NCBI GenBank assembly: GCA_937951615.1
Contig: CALFBH010000036.1
Coordinates: 1-64,000 of the forward strand
Direction: 5' to 3'
From: an uncultured Saprospiraceae bacterium
GTDB lineage: Bacteria; Bacteroidota; Bacteroidia; Chitinophagales; Saprospiraceae
Length of the DNA stretch: 64,000 nucleotides
A program made the translations under genes and the position numbers. Below the pieces are notes generated by a model that saw only the letters and a program-made list of their open reading frames with translations, was not told the origin of the DNA and did no database searches. Positions 17,098 through 26,700 of the stretch are shown here, piece by piece (positions within the stretch are counted from its first letter, which is position 1; each line of letters begins with the position of its first letter).

Positions 17098-17505
17098 TTA
17101 CTCCATTACCGCCTTAGCGGCAGCAATGCTATTATTCATATCATCACTCACCTTCTGAATATTCACTTTTTCCGACTGAAGATAAGCCATGATTTCTTCA
17201 TGCGTTCGGGTATCTTTATCGGACGGTAATTTAAGACCTGCCATCCAATCCATCATACCTTCTCCGGAGTTTTCCAGGTCTTGTATCTTTTGGTTGATCT
17301 CCTGTATTTTGGTTTCGTCTTTCTCCTCGGTTTTCAAAACTCTAAGTTGTTTTTGCAACCTGTGAATATCATCCATTTTTGGCATGACTTCATCGTGTAT
17401 CACCATGACTTCTGCAATGAGTTTTTGTTGGATTTTTCCATTGCTATTACAAGATGTAAAAACCAAGGCACTTATTAGAAAGAATAAAAATGTATTATAT
17501 TTCAT
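17098..17505 (-). CDS. Small coiled-coil lipoprotein
   Basis: 135 residues. A lipoprotein signal peptide ends LVFTSC, with Cys19 as the lipidation site followed by NSN. The mature part is helical, with a coiled coil around residues 45-80 (IHRLQKQLRVLKTEEKDETKIQEINQKIQDLEN). Similar Bacteroidota proteins are annotated as viral A-type inclusion protein homologues, with no known function. It should sit in the periplasm or outer membrane. A -7 box lies 30 bp upstream. Confidence 0.75.
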   Translation of the reverse strand: MKYNTFLFFLISALVFTSCNSNGKIQQKLIAEVMVIHDEVMPKMDDIHRLQKQLRVLKTEEKDETKIQEINQKIQDLENSGEGMMDWMAGLKLPSDKDTRTHEEIMAYLQSEKVNIQKVSDDMNNSIAAAKAVME

Positions 17506-17534
17506 CAGAAATTTGTTTTGAATAGATTAAAGGG

Positions 17535-17542
17535 CAAATTTA
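17535..17542 (-). promoter_or_regulatory. Bacteroidota -7 box for the lipoprotein gene
   Basis: The minus strand reads TAAATTTG, matching TAnnTTTG, about 30 bases before the lipoprotein ATG. Confidence 0.5.
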
Positions 17543-17611
17543 GAGATTAGCCACGAATGCACGAATTAAATAGGAATAAAACATTTTATCCTTTTCGCTG
17601 TTTAGTCTGCC

Positions 17612-18307
17612 ATGAAACATTACCTGATTATTGGAGCGTCTTCGGGCATTGGTCAATCGCTGGCGCGGATATTAGCAAATGATGGTCAGCAGGTGCATGG
17701 AACGTATAATAAGCACCCTGCAAATGACGAGGAAAACATAACTTATCATGCACTCGATGTATTGGACGAATCGGCTGACTTAGACTTTTTACCAGATACA
17801 TTAGATGGATTGGTTTATTGTCCGGGCAGCATCAACCTCAAGCCTTTTCACCGAATCAAACCAGACGCTTTCATGCAAGATTTCAACTTGCAGGTGGTCG
17901 GGGCGATTAAAATTATTCAGGCTGTCTTGCCAAAACTGAAAGCAAGTGAGCAAGCATCTATTGTCTTGTTTTCTACGGTTGCGGTACAAATGGGTTTCAA
18001 TTTTCATGCACAAGTGGCAACCTCCAAAGGAGCTATTGAAGGACTGACCCGCGCACTTTCCGCAGAATTTGCGCCCAAAATTCGCGTAAATGCCATCGCG
18101 CCTTCATTGACGGATACGCCATTAGCTGCGAAATTATTATCCAATGATGAAAAAAAAGAAGCCAACGCAAAACGACATCCACTACAAAAAATCGGTACAC
18201 CAGAAGACATAGCAGAAATGGCAGCTTTCCTACTATCTGATAAATCAAACTGGGTCTCCGGTCAGATTTTTCATGTGGACGGAGGCATGTCAGCGATTAA
18301 AAATTAA
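17612..18307 (+). CDS. SDR-family NAD(P)-dependent oxidoreductase
   Basis: 231 residues, a classical short-chain dehydrogenase. The cofactor motif is GASSGIG (8-14), NAG-like CPGS is near 71, and a catalytic serine is in FSTVAVQMG. The usual YxxxK is represented by HAQVATSKGA, where Tyr is replaced by Val and Lys is kept. A C-terminal VSGQIFHVDGG follows. It is the first gene of a five-gene plus-strand cluster with flavin reductase and DUF2256. The substrate is unknown and the missing Tyr makes classical chemistry uncertain. Confidence 0.85.
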   Translation: MKHYLIIGASSGIGQSLARILANDGQQVHGTYNKHPANDEENITYHALDVLDESADLDFLPDTLDGLVYCPGSINLKPFHRIKPDAFMQDFNLQVVGAIKIIQAVLPKLKASEQASIVLFSTVAVQMGFNFHAQVATSKGAIEGLTRALSAEFAPKIRVNAIAPSLTDTPLAAKLLSNDEKKEANAKRHPLQKIGTPEDIAEMAAFLLSDKSNWVSGQIFHVDGGMSAIKN

Positions 18308-18540
18308 TTACGAATGACGAATCGTTTAATTACGAATATCTAGCAGTTGGTTTCATTTCGGCGACGCTGAACACAAGCAGTTGTCCGAGCGAAGCCGAGG
18401 ACAACACAATTTACACAATTACTCAATCAACACAATTACTCAATAACTTAATTCACCCAATCAACACAATAACTTAATTCACCCAATCAACACAATTTAC
18501 TTAATCAACTCAATTACTCAATCAACACAACAACTCAATC
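18303..18540. repeat. TAATTACGAAT and CAATTACTCAATC word repeats with a REP-like palindrome
   Basis: The TTAATTACGAAT words start at the SDR stop codon. The REP-like palindrome (18380-18405) follows, then about 130 bp of degenerate CACAATTACTCAATCAACA units run up to the ATG of the next gene. Similar TTAATTACGAAT words follow corA (55531) and precede the gene at 45084. Confidence 0.75.
18380..18405. repeat. REP-like palindrome, copy 2
   Basis: GTTGTCC, then GAGCGAAGCCGA, then GGACAAC, same orientation as copy 1. Confidence 0.7.
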
Positions 18541-18720
18541 ATGTTCGGATTATTCAAAAAGAAATCAAAAATAGAAACGCTTCGCGCACAGTATAAAAAA
18601 CTAATGAAAGAAGCTTACGACTTATCTACTTCCAACCGGATGGCAAGCGATAAAAAACATGCAGAAGCGAGTGAGATAATGGATGAAATAGAAGCACTTG
18701 CAAAAGCAGGAGAGCAATAA
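18541..18720 (+). CDS. Lacal_2735 family small protein
   Basis: 59 residues, starting MFGLFKKKSKIETLRAQYKK, the family signature, and including YDLSTSNRMASDKKHAEA. It is a highly charged helical protein common in Bacteroidota and some Proteobacteria, of unknown function. Its TAA stop overlaps the ATG of the next gene (TAATG), which implies translational coupling. Confidence 0.85.
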   Translation: MFGLFKKKSKIETLRAQYKKLMKEAYDLSTSNRMASDKKHAEASEIMDEIEALAKAGEQ

Positions 18721-18992
18721 TGCATAGTGCAGAAGATACAGACAGAATTATTGAAATGGCTTGGGAGGACAGAACGCCTTTTGAGGCCATCCGTATGCAG
18801 TTTGGAGTATCAGAAGGCGAAGTCATCAAGCTGATGCGCAATAATTTGAAAAGAAAGAGTTTCAATTTGTGGCGTAGGCGAGTCAATGAAGGCGTCAGTC
18901 GAAAGCACCTGAAAAAGCGCAGTGCGGAAATCAGTCGTTTCAAGTGTTCTCGGCAGCGAAGTATCAGTAATAATAAAATTTCCAAACGCTAA
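18720..18992 (+). CDS. TIGR03643 family protein
   Basis: 90 residues. The N-terminal DRIIEMAWEDRTPFEAIRMQFG is the TIGR03643 core, with VSEGEVIKLMRNNLKRKSFNLWRRRV following and a very basic tail. It resembles a small helix-turn-helix-like unit, but DNA binding is inferred only. It overlaps the preceding stop by one base and ends 3 bases before the flavin reductase start, so the three genes are one transcription unit. The start is ATG 18720; an earlier start is excluded by the upstream gene. Confidence 0.85.
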   Translation: MHSAEDTDRIIEMAWEDRTPFEAIRMQFGVSEGEVIKLMRNNLKRKSFNLWRRRVNEGVSRKHLKKRSAEISRFKCSRQRSISNNKISKR

Positions 18993-18995
18993 GCT

Positions 18996-19625
18996 ATGCA
19001 CTGGACAAAGCAAGAACTCGAAGGTATAGAAAAAATCCGCCGACTGAATATTATCAATTCGATAACAGGCATCAAGCCCGCCAATTTGATTGGGACAATT
19101 TCGGATGTAGGCGAGTTGAATTTGGCTATTTTTAGCTCGATTATCCATCTGGGCAGCAGTCCTGCTTTGATTGGTTTTGTCTCCAGACCAAGCGAAGAAG
19201 TGCCACGGCATACGCTGGAAAATATACAGCAAAACGGTCATTACACAATCAATCATGTTCACGAGTTCTTTGTCGAAAAAGCGCATTATACCTCTGCTAA
19301 ATTTAGTCGCAAGACTTCCGAATTTGAAGAATGTAAACTAACACCCGAATTTCTGGCAGACTTCAAAGCTCCTTTTGTAAAAGAAAGTCAGATAAAAATG
19401 GGCATGAAATTCCTTGAAGCCATTCCTATCAATATCAATAAAACGGTACTCATTATAGGTCAAATACAACACTTGATGATACCCGATGAAGTCGTATCAG
19501 AAGAAGGATACATTGATTTGGCTGATGCCAATAGTGTAGGCATCTCCGGCTTGAATACTTATTACAGTTTCAAAAAGGTAGGAACATTTCCTTATGCGAG
19601 GACACAAGAATTGCCAGATTTTTGA
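18996..19625 (+). CDS. Flavin reductase-like domain protein
   Basis: 209 residues with a split-barrel FMN-binding fold. Landmarks are NLIGTISDVGELNLAIFSSIIHLGSSPALIGFVSRP, then HTLENIQQNGHYTIN. These match the flavin-reductase-like family that binds FMN and reduces it or uses it for electron transfer. It lies between TIGR03643 and DUF2256 genes with 3-bp gaps. Such neighbourhoods in marine Bacteroidota often also contain a cryptochrome/photolyase, which is missing here (from memory of the families, not verified). Confidence 0.85.
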   Translation: MHWTKQELEGIEKIRRLNIINSITGIKPANLIGTISDVGELNLAIFSSIIHLGSSPALIGFVSRPSEEVPRHTLENIQQNGHYTINHVHEFFVEKAHYTSAKFSRKTSEFEECKLTPEFLADFKAPFVKESQIKMGMKFLEAIPININKTVLIIGQIQHLMIPDEVVSEEGYIDLADANSVGISGLNTYYSFKKVGTFPYARTQELPDF

Positions 19626-19628
19626 CGC

Positions 19629-19766
19629 ATGAAAAAAGTGAAAAAAGAGCATTTGCCCCAGAAAATATGTTTGGTCTGTAAGCGTCCGTTTGTTTGGCGA
19701 AAAAAATGGGAAAAGGTATGGGACGAAGTGAAATACTGTAGTGAACGATGCCGAAGAAATAAATAG
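19629..19766 (+). CDS. DUF2256 zinc-ribbon-like small protein
   Basis: 45 residues from ATG 19629 to TAG 19766. It has two CxxC-type pairs, [19 protein letters not shown] and [10 protein letters not shown], so it probably binds one zinc ion. It matches DUF2256, whose members are 40-60 residues and usually neighbour photolyase-related genes. It begins 3 bases after the flavin reductase stop. Confidence 0.88.
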   Translation: MKKVKKEHLPQKICLVCKRPFVWRKKWEKVWDEVKYCSERCRRNK

Positions 19767-19772
19767 TTAATT

Positions 19773-21095
19773 TTAAAGATAAACGGTAACTGCTTTTTCT
19801 AATAATTTCTCTTCCTGCCCAAGCAAATATGCCTCATTCGCCAGCTGCATATTTTTCTGAATAGCTTCATCAGAAAGCACCTGCTCAATTCGCTGTCGAA
19901 TCATTATAGCCTCATCTTCATTTTTATCTGCACTTAGTCCTAAACCATGATAAGCTACTCGCGCTGCACAGCCATTTTGGTCGTGTTGCTGACCAGAATA
20001 AATCAACATAGGAACCTCAAAGTGAACACATTCATTGATTGTATGAATACCGCCATGATTGATTGAGCAGTCCGCATGTTCCAAAACCAGTAGCTGAGGA
20101 ATCCAGTCAAATACATACACATTATCTGGCAATTCCTCGATAGCAACACCACCTGACCCTGCAATCAATAACCAGTCAGGGCGGCTGGATACAGCCTTTA
20201 TGACCTTTTTCAGAAATGCGCCGTCACTTTCCTTCATAGTCGTGGCAGAACAATAAATCAGCTTTTGTCCAGTCTTCTTTTTTAGTTTGAAAATTTTGTC
20301 CAGCTGTTCATAAGTAGCTGAAGTAGTGCGGGTATCTTTGCGTGCAGTATACACCATCGGTCCTACGTAATGCAGATTGGGACGCGGCTCATGCGGAAAC
20401 TCTAAGTTCCAGGCGGTCAGACTAAGGACAGGCAAATTACGATAAGCAAGCGGGCCAGGCCACTGGTCAGTGATCAATTCCTGCTTTGGAAAACCAACTT
20501 GCCGGGCATAATATTTTAGGATGCTTTGACGATCTGTAAAGCCGCTTTTATATCGCTGTTTCCGGTTCTTGCTTTGGCGTTTTTTTCGAGCTTTACGCCA
20601 ATCGTTTTGCAAGTCATTCAGATTATCAGCATTGGGTATCAGTTCGCTTTGTAAGGTCGGTAAGCTAGGACGTTCCCAGCTAGAAAACCACGGACTTAAT
20701 AGAATAACCGGATATTTCAGCGCAACACTTGTGATAATATGCTCATGCAATTCTATGCCGAGCAAAATCAAATCAGGTTTAAGAACTTGAAGGCGCGCTG
20801 CAAAATCATCCATGCCCAACTGCTTTACTGCTTCTTCTTGTCGCTGCGATATTTTGCTGAACTTATAGAGCCAACGCTGCCATCTGTATTTGAAATCCGG
20901 CAGTTGAGGAGCAGGATTAAAATTGACCGCAGGTAATTGGACATAAGTAAAACCCTGCGCTTCTACCTGCGCCCGCACATCTTTCGGACAGGCATAAGTC
21001 ACCTGATAGCCTGCGGCTTCTAAGCGAGCGACGACTTCAAGGCTGGCATGTAGCATACCTGTGAGTCCGGTGGTGATGAGGAGGAGCTGTGGCAT
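19773..21095 (-). CDS. UDP-glycosyltransferase family protein (GT1/MGT-like)
   Basis: 440 residues of GT-B fold. The N-terminal domain has LLITTGLTGMLHASLEVVARL. The C-terminal donor-binding signature is HADCSINHGGIHTINECVHFEVPMLIY (about 360-386), with the GT1 His-Gly-Gly core. The Q-rich end of the PSPG motif is SGQQHDQN. It resembles macrolide or carotenoid (CrtX-like) glucosyltransferases, but no carotenoid genes are adjacent, so the acceptor is unknown. It converges on the plus-strand DUF2256 gene, and is 8 bp from the operon upstream, so it may be co-transcribed with it. Confidence 0.85.
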   Translation of the reverse strand: MPQLLLITTGLTGMLHASLEVVARLEAAGYQVTYACPKDVRAQVEAQGFTYVQLPAVNFNPAPQLPDFKYRWQRWLYKFSKISQRQEEAVKQLGMDDFAARLQVLKPDLILLGIELHEHIITSVALKYPVILLSPWFSSWERPSLPTLQSELIPNADNLNDLQNDWRKARKKRQSKNRKQRYKSGFTDRQSILKYYARQVGFPKQELITDQWPGPLAYRNLPVLSLTAWNLEFPHEPRPNLHYVGPMVYTARKDTRTTSATYEQLDKIFKLKKKTGQKLIYCSATTMKESDGAFLKKVIKAVSSRPDWLLIAGSGGVAIEELPDNVYVFDWIPQLLVLEHADCSINHGGIHTINECVHFEVPMLIYSGQQHDQNGCAARVAYHGLGLSADKNEDEAIMIRQRIEQVLSDEAIQKNMQLANEAYLLGQEEKLLEKAVTVYL

Positions 21096-21103
21096 GGACT
21101 AAT

Positions 21104-21991
21104 TTATATGCTATATTTTTTCTGTAGGATTTTTCGGAGGTTAGGAAATACTTCCTTGTTTTCATTTTCATTGGGAATATGAAAACCATGAAATTGGTTT
21201 TGGGGATTATTTCCTTCAAAATAAAATAAGATGTATTTCCTTCTATTGGTGTCAAAGTTGAAAAACTTACGCTCGGATTTTCTACAATCCCCTATAGCAT
21301 TGCGTAGTAATTCCTGTGCTTCGTGGGCACTACATTCTAAAACATCAACTTTATTACCTCTGCTTTGTCCCCAATTGCCCGTGCCATTTTCTCCATGTTT
21401 GGGATGTACATTAAAATAACGTGTTTTTCTGTTTTCAATTAACCAATTCTCTAAATTATCTGCATTTACAACGTAGGGAATGTCTGTTTTGTCGTTATTA
21501 TCAGCTACTCTCATGAGAGTTATGGAAGAATTATGTGTGACCTCAACTGCCTGTTGATTAATGAGTATAAACTTATCTTGATTTTCATTAGCAAATTGTC
21601 GTTCTGCAATTTCACTAATCGTGTGAGGAGGCGTTAATTGAGTTTGAGCGTCTATATTCCAAATAAAATACCTGATGTTATTTTTCTGCTTTTTTTGAAG
21701 TGTCCAATCTTCGGCATTAGCAGCAGATAGTTCTTCTTGTAAGACTTCACGAGGATTTATTAAATATAGTTCATTAGTTTCCTCGTCAAAGGACTCTAAG
21801 AATGCCTCAATATTTATAGGGGCATAATACAATTGAGCATCTTTTTCTCTGCCAATAATGTCTAAAGAAATCCCTAAATCAGCTAGAAATACTTGAAGTG
21901 TATTTCCATCAAGCAGTTGATAGTTGTCCGGTAATATGGAATGGATAGAACTAGACTCTGGTAGTAAAAGAAAGGCTTGTATTTTGGACAT
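21104..21991 (-). CDS. Unknown protein, third gene of DUF262-ATPase operon
   Basis: 295 residues, no family recognised. It is soluble and acidic-to-neutral with no signal or membrane segments. A distinctive C-terminal segment has YFNVHPKHGENGTGNWGQ (192-209) followed by GNKVDVLECSAHEAQELL and GDCRKSERKFFNFD. His196, His199 and Glu201 could form a metal-dependent or nuclease-like site; this is only a suggestion. It starts 1 bp after the ATPase stop, so it is translationally coupled to it. As the partner of an OLD-like ATPase it is the likely effector or specificity subunit. Confidence 0.7.
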   Translation of the reverse strand: MSKIQAFLLLPESSSIHSILPDNYQLLDGNTLQVFLADLGISLDIIGREKDAQLYYAPINIEAFLESFDEETNELYLINPREVLQEELSAANAEDWTLQKKQKNNIRYFIWNIDAQTQLTPPHTISEIAERQFANENQDKFILINQQAVEVTHNSSITLMRVADNNDKTDIPYVVNADNLENWLIENRKTRYFNVHPKHGENGTGNWGQSRGNKVDVLECSAHEAQELLRNAIGDCRKSERKFFNFDTNRRKYILFYFEGNNPQNQFHGFHIPNENENKEVFPNLRKILQKKYSI

Positions 21992-21992
21992 G

Positions 21993-23129
21993 TCAGAAAC
22001 CCATTAAAACTTTACGATCTAAACGAATTTGGTCGAAAAAGCCTGCTGGTGGGCTTTTGATGATTCCGCCTTCATGAACTGGAATCTCGGTACTAACTGT
22101 AGCATGTTTGGTGTCATCTCTATCGAAGTAATGAATGCGTACTTTGTCGTGTGCAAGTTGCTGTTTTTTTACAGCTACAAGTACACCATTGATAATATGG
22201 TCGCTATGGGTTTCTATAATGAGTTGAGTTCCGGTAGAAGCGACAAGGGCTATTAGCTCGGCTAATTTGGCTTGCCCGCGCGGGTGTATATGAGCTTCGG
22301 GATTTTCTATGATGATTAAACTACTTCCACTTAGAAGAGCAACAATGACAGATAATGTATAAGTAATACCAAAACCTACATTTTGTGTTTTGAAGGGTGG
22401 AGTTGGAAAGCCATCCCTTGTGTTGTACCGATATATTATCTCATAGTTTTCATCATTATCACTAACTTCAAAATTTATGTTAGGAGAGATTTCTCTCAAC
22501 CATGATTGTGTATGAGCCTGAATTGTATGCTCCATACAATCTGGATGCCTTACGTTGTCTGCTATTCTCTTCTCTCCATAAATGCTTAAGAAATGTGCAA
22601 TTAATTCGCCCTGTCCATATTCTTTTGAAATCAAGTAATCACGTTCAACGGAGAGGCTATCTTTCAAATAACTTTCCTGTGGTGCCAGTCTTTTAGCACT
22701 CAAATATTGAAAAGATTTTGTTCTAAATAAAGCTAATTCAGCAGAGAAATTAGGTGATAAATTAATTCCTTCGATGGAAGTATCATTTAAATTATTATCT
22801 CTGACCTCAAATTGCCATATTTGGGATTCATTATCAGATTTAATAGAAAATTCAATAATTTTTTCCCTTGCATAGGCGTATAAGGCGTCTTTTGTTGTAC
22901 CAATATCGCATAAGGGTTGATTCAAATCCAAGTATAAGTCAAATATTGTTGCCGGAACTTGAGGTGTTACCAGATATCTTTTTTGATAAGACTGCCTCAA
23001 TAATAATAAAGCCTGAATGACGGAAGATTTACCTGTTCCATTCAATCCTGTGAAAATATTTAGATTGCTTAATTTCAATTGAGTATGCTCGTGAGATTTG
23101 AAATTTTTTATGGTTAATTCTTCAATCAT
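21993..23129 (-). CDS. AAA ATPase with DUF3696 (OLD/RecF-like)
   Basis: 378 residues. Walker A is GLNGTGKSS (28-36), the ABC-type Q-loop lies in ALLLLRQSYQK, and the signature-like segment is FGITYTLSVIVALLSG (253-268). Walker B is LIIIENPEAHIHP (271-283) and the H-loop ETHSDH is at 306-311. The C-terminal DUF3696 part carries IVKSPPAGFFDQ-like IIKSPPAGFFDQIRLD. These SMC/ABC-fold ATPases resemble the nucleotide-dependent partners of defence systems such as Gabija, Septu and OLD. There is no fused Toprim nuclease, so another protein must act as effector. The start ATG overlaps the DUF262 stop (ATGA). Confidence 0.88.
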   Translation of the reverse strand: MIEELTIKNFKSHEHTQLKLSNLNIFTGLNGTGKSSVIQALLLLRQSYQKRYLVTPQVPATIFDLYLDLNQPLCDIGTTKDALYAYAREKIIEFSIKSDNESQIWQFEVRDNNLNDTSIEGINLSPNFSAELALFRTKSFQYLSAKRLAPQESYLKDSLSVERDYLISKEYGQGELIAHFLSIYGEKRIADNVRHPDCMEHTIQAHTQSWLREISPNINFEVSDNDENYEIIYRYNTRDGFPTPPFKTQNVGFGITYTLSVIVALLSGSSLIIIENPEAHIHPRGQAKLAELIALVASTGTQLIIETHSDHIINGVLVAVKKQQLAHDKVRIHYFDRDDTKHATVSTEIPVHEGGIIKSPPAGFFDQIRLDRKVLMGF

Positions 23130-23668
23130 TTCGCTTGCTTAATTTTTTGTGCGGACGGATTGAGCCGCCTAAAAATATTATAAGAAACCGCTTGGGGAGT
23201 TCCTGTTTTTATAATGTTGATGCTTACTCTAAAAACCTTAATTCGACGCTGTAAAGGGATGGATAAATCATCATAAGTTTTCCCTTCTAATTGCTTTAAG
23301 TACTCTAAATTTTGTAAGGCTATATTTTTATTAATAATAAAATCACGAATAGTAATAATGCGTTGTAAACCATCTAAAATCCGCCACTTTGTAGCTATTT
23401 TGCTGTTTTTATCTTCATTTGGAACAATTTCAAAATAAAAAGAAGGCAGAGGAATGTCTAATAGAATAGATTCTATCAGGCGGCTTTGGAGTGTGGTGTC
23501 CCATCCATCTAGCTTTGATTTTTGATAGGGTCTGTCGAGACTTAATAGTTGATTTTCCAGTTTTTCCACAATTTCCTGAATCATCACGCTTGCCCGTCGT
23601 TGAATCCGCACAGTATTTGGATCAAAGGGCTGATGGATAATCATATTTTTATATGTTTTTTCAACCAT
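23126..23668 (-). CDS. Minimal DUF262 (GmrS-like, ParB-fold) protein
   Basis: 180 residues from ATG 23668 (the frame runs to a start at 23707). DUF262 landmarks are LQSRLIESILLDIPLPSFYFE (60-80), the catalytic-type motif ILDGLQRIITI (97-107; D99-G-x-Q102-R103) and the terminal IFRRLNPSAQKIKQ. The last corresponds to the usual IFxRINTGGxPLNxQEIR, with the middle shortened. Full-length DUF262 proteins usually continue past this point; here the gene stops and overlaps the ATPase start by 4 bp. DUF262 in GmrSD cuts modified phage DNA using NTP hydrolysis. It is the first gene of the operon. Confidence 0.82.
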   Translation of the reverse strand: MVEKTYKNMIIHQPFDPNTVRIQRRASVMIQEIVEKLENQLLSLDRPYQKSKLDGWDTTLQSRLIESILLDIPLPSFYFEIVPNEDKNSKIATKWRILDGLQRIITIRDFIINKNIALQNLEYLKQLEGKTYDDLSIPLQRRIKVFRVSINIIKTGTPQAVSYNIFRRLNPSAQKIKQAK

Positions 23669-23774
23669 AAGTTTAAAACTAATTTGACTTCTATGCAAAA
23701 TAAGCATTTTTTATCTAAAAAAGTTCTAATCACCTTCTACAATTCTTAAATTTACCCTTCTAATACACAAACAG

Positions 23775-26700
23775 ATGAGAAAAACCTACGGCAATACCTG
23801 GTGGGGCAAACAATGGCTCAACGCCCTCACCAATATCGATTACTCCAATCGGCTACCACGTGGGCGGAGTTATGCCAACAGGGGAATGGTGAAAGAAATT
23901 GGCATTGAAGGCAACAAAATCACGGCTAAAGTGGCAGGTTCTCGCTCTCGTCCTTATAGTGTGGATATTAGTGTGCCATCCTTCACGGCAGGTGAAAAAG
24001 CTAAGATTATCGAGATGGTCACGGACAATCCGGCTTACCTGTCCAAGCTGCTCAATCGACAATTGCCGAATGAACTGAATGAAATTTGTAGACAAAAAGG
24101 CATTGATATTTTTCCTTCGAGATGGGATGATTTGAAGGGCGGCTGCTCTTGTCCCGACTGGGCTGTACCTTGCAAACACATGGCGAGTGTGTTGTATCTG
24201 GTGGCGAATGAAATTGACAAAAATCCTTTTCTGGTTTTCCAACTGCATGATTTTGATTTGTTTAAAGGACTAGAAGGTATTGGTTATTCAGCAGATGGAC
24301 AGGCGGAAGTACAGACTTTGAGCCTGAGCGATTTGCAACAGTCATTTGTCTTCAATGAAGAAAATTTTCAATGGAATGAGGAGTCCTATAAGACACTAGA
24401 TTTTTCTGGTTTACCCAATTGCAAAGACCAATTGCTAACCCTGCTTTCTCCGCGTAGCGTCTTTTATCCGAATGGCGATTTTCGGGAAATTTTGCGAGCT
24501 GTTTATACGAAAGTAAATAAAGAACTGATAAAAGCAGCAAAAAAAGAGACTGAGGAAAATCCAACCCCGTTGGTAGATGCAGTGGAAGATATAGAAGTAC
24601 TGGTAGATGGTGACTTAGATTATTTGTCTTGTAATTTTCGGAGTGCTAAGGGCAAGTCGCTCTTGTCGTTGGATACGATGGAAGAACTGACCAAGTGGCT
24701 GGAAGGCGTGCCTATCAGCCACTTTGAACAATTGGCGCCAAGGCTGCGTGGCTTGTATTTGACGTATCAATTTGCAAAAAAGCTGGCTTTGAATAGTGCT
24801 TGTATTCCGCAGTTGTTGCGCATTGGCGCGAAGCAGTTTAAAGTACGCTGGCTACCTGCGGTGCTGAATGAGGAAGTGAGAACGGTTTATGAAAATGTAA
24901 AAGCACTCACGCCGGCACATATTTTTTATTATAAAAAAGGAAAAGAGGTCTTAGAAGCCATTCAGGAAGATCGTTTTAATAGTTTGCTGTCTTTGTTTCT
25001 GGGGCATTTCATACAGGCTCATCACAAGCTAAACGACAAGATGCTGACCTTTGATGTCGTGCGTTTATTTTTCACTGGGGACATGGAGCGTTTTGACCAG
25101 TTTGAAAGCAGGGAATATCCAATAGCAATGCAGTTGTGGCTGAATACCTTTTACATTTCCGACAAGGATTATATTCCAGTCTTACAAATTGAAGATTTGG
25201 ACGGCGAATTTGAAGTAAAAATAGCCGTAGAAGACAAAGCCAAACCAATGGAAGCACCCATTCCGCTGGAAGATATTTTTGCTAAAAAAGTATTCAACCA
25301 TATTCGATTGGATGTGCTGCGGGACATGTCAATGCTGTCGGAACACTTTCCACAGATCAGTCGGGTGCTGGCTTCCAAAGGAAAGGAACAATTGCTATTT
25401 GATTCGGATGAATTTGTGGGTGTATTATTCAAAATACTGCCGATTATCCGCATGTTTGGTATCAAAGTTTTGCTGCCGAAAGCCCTGCGAAAACTACTGC
25501 GCCCGAAAGTCTCGATGGCACTGGAAGGCACGGACGATGGCACAGTCGCACATTCCTCGCTCATCAGTCTGGACAATATGCTGAGTTTCAACTGGCAGAT
25601 TGCAATTGGCGATCAGCATGTTTCTTTTGGCGAATTTATGAAAATGGTCAAGCAGTTTTCCGGCATTGTAAAACTGAATGACGAGTACGTATTTTTTGAT
25701 GAAAAAGAAATAAAAGCCCTGATGGACAAACTGGCTGACCCGCCTGAACCAACAGGACATGAATTGCTCCAAATCGCACTGACAGAAGAATACGACGGAG
25801 CAAAAATTACCTTAGATAAAAAAGCCAGAAAACTGATTGACCACTTATTGTCGGGTGAAGGAACGGAAGTGCCACAAGGATTAAAAGCCACTTTGCGTCC
25901 GTATCAATTGAGAGGTTTTGAATGGTTGTACAAAAATTCACGACTGGGTTTTGGTAGTTTGATTGCGGATGATATGGGTTTGGGTAAAACTTTGCAAGTC
26001 ATTGCTACTTTGTTGAAAATGAAGGAAGAAGGTGAGTTTGGCAAAGCCAAAGCTTTAGTCATTGTACCCACTACTTTATTGACCAACTGGGACAAGGAAA
26101 TTAAAAAATTCGCGCCCGACCTTTTTGTACACATTTATCATGGACCAAGTCGCGATCTCAAACCGCTTGCTGATGCGGATGTGCTGATTACGACCTATGG
26201 CGTGGTGCGTAGTGAAGGCGCGAAATTGCAAAAGCAAAAATGGCTGACGGTGGTCATTGATGAATCGCAGAACATCAAAAATCCGGGTACAGCACAGACC
26301 AAAGCCGTTAAAAAAATAAAAGCACCTATTAAGATTGCCATGAGTGGAACGCCAGTCGAAAACCGACTCAGCGATTACTGGAGTGTGTTTGATTTTGTCA
26401 ATAAAGGTTATCTGAACAGCCTGAAAAAATTCAAGGAAAATTATGCAAAACCCATCGAAGTGGAGCGCGACCAAAAACAACTGAAGCATTTTCGCAAAAT
26501 CACTGAACCTTTCATTTTACGTCGTCTAAAATCTGACAAATCCATTATAAAAGACTTGCCAGACAAAATCGAAAAAGACCAGTATTGCAAATTGACCAAA
26601 GAACAAACTGCCATTTATGAAAATGTAGTCAAAACAACGATGGAGACGGTAGAATCAGCAGATGGCATACAGCGAAAAGGCTTAGTCTTGAAGCTGATAA

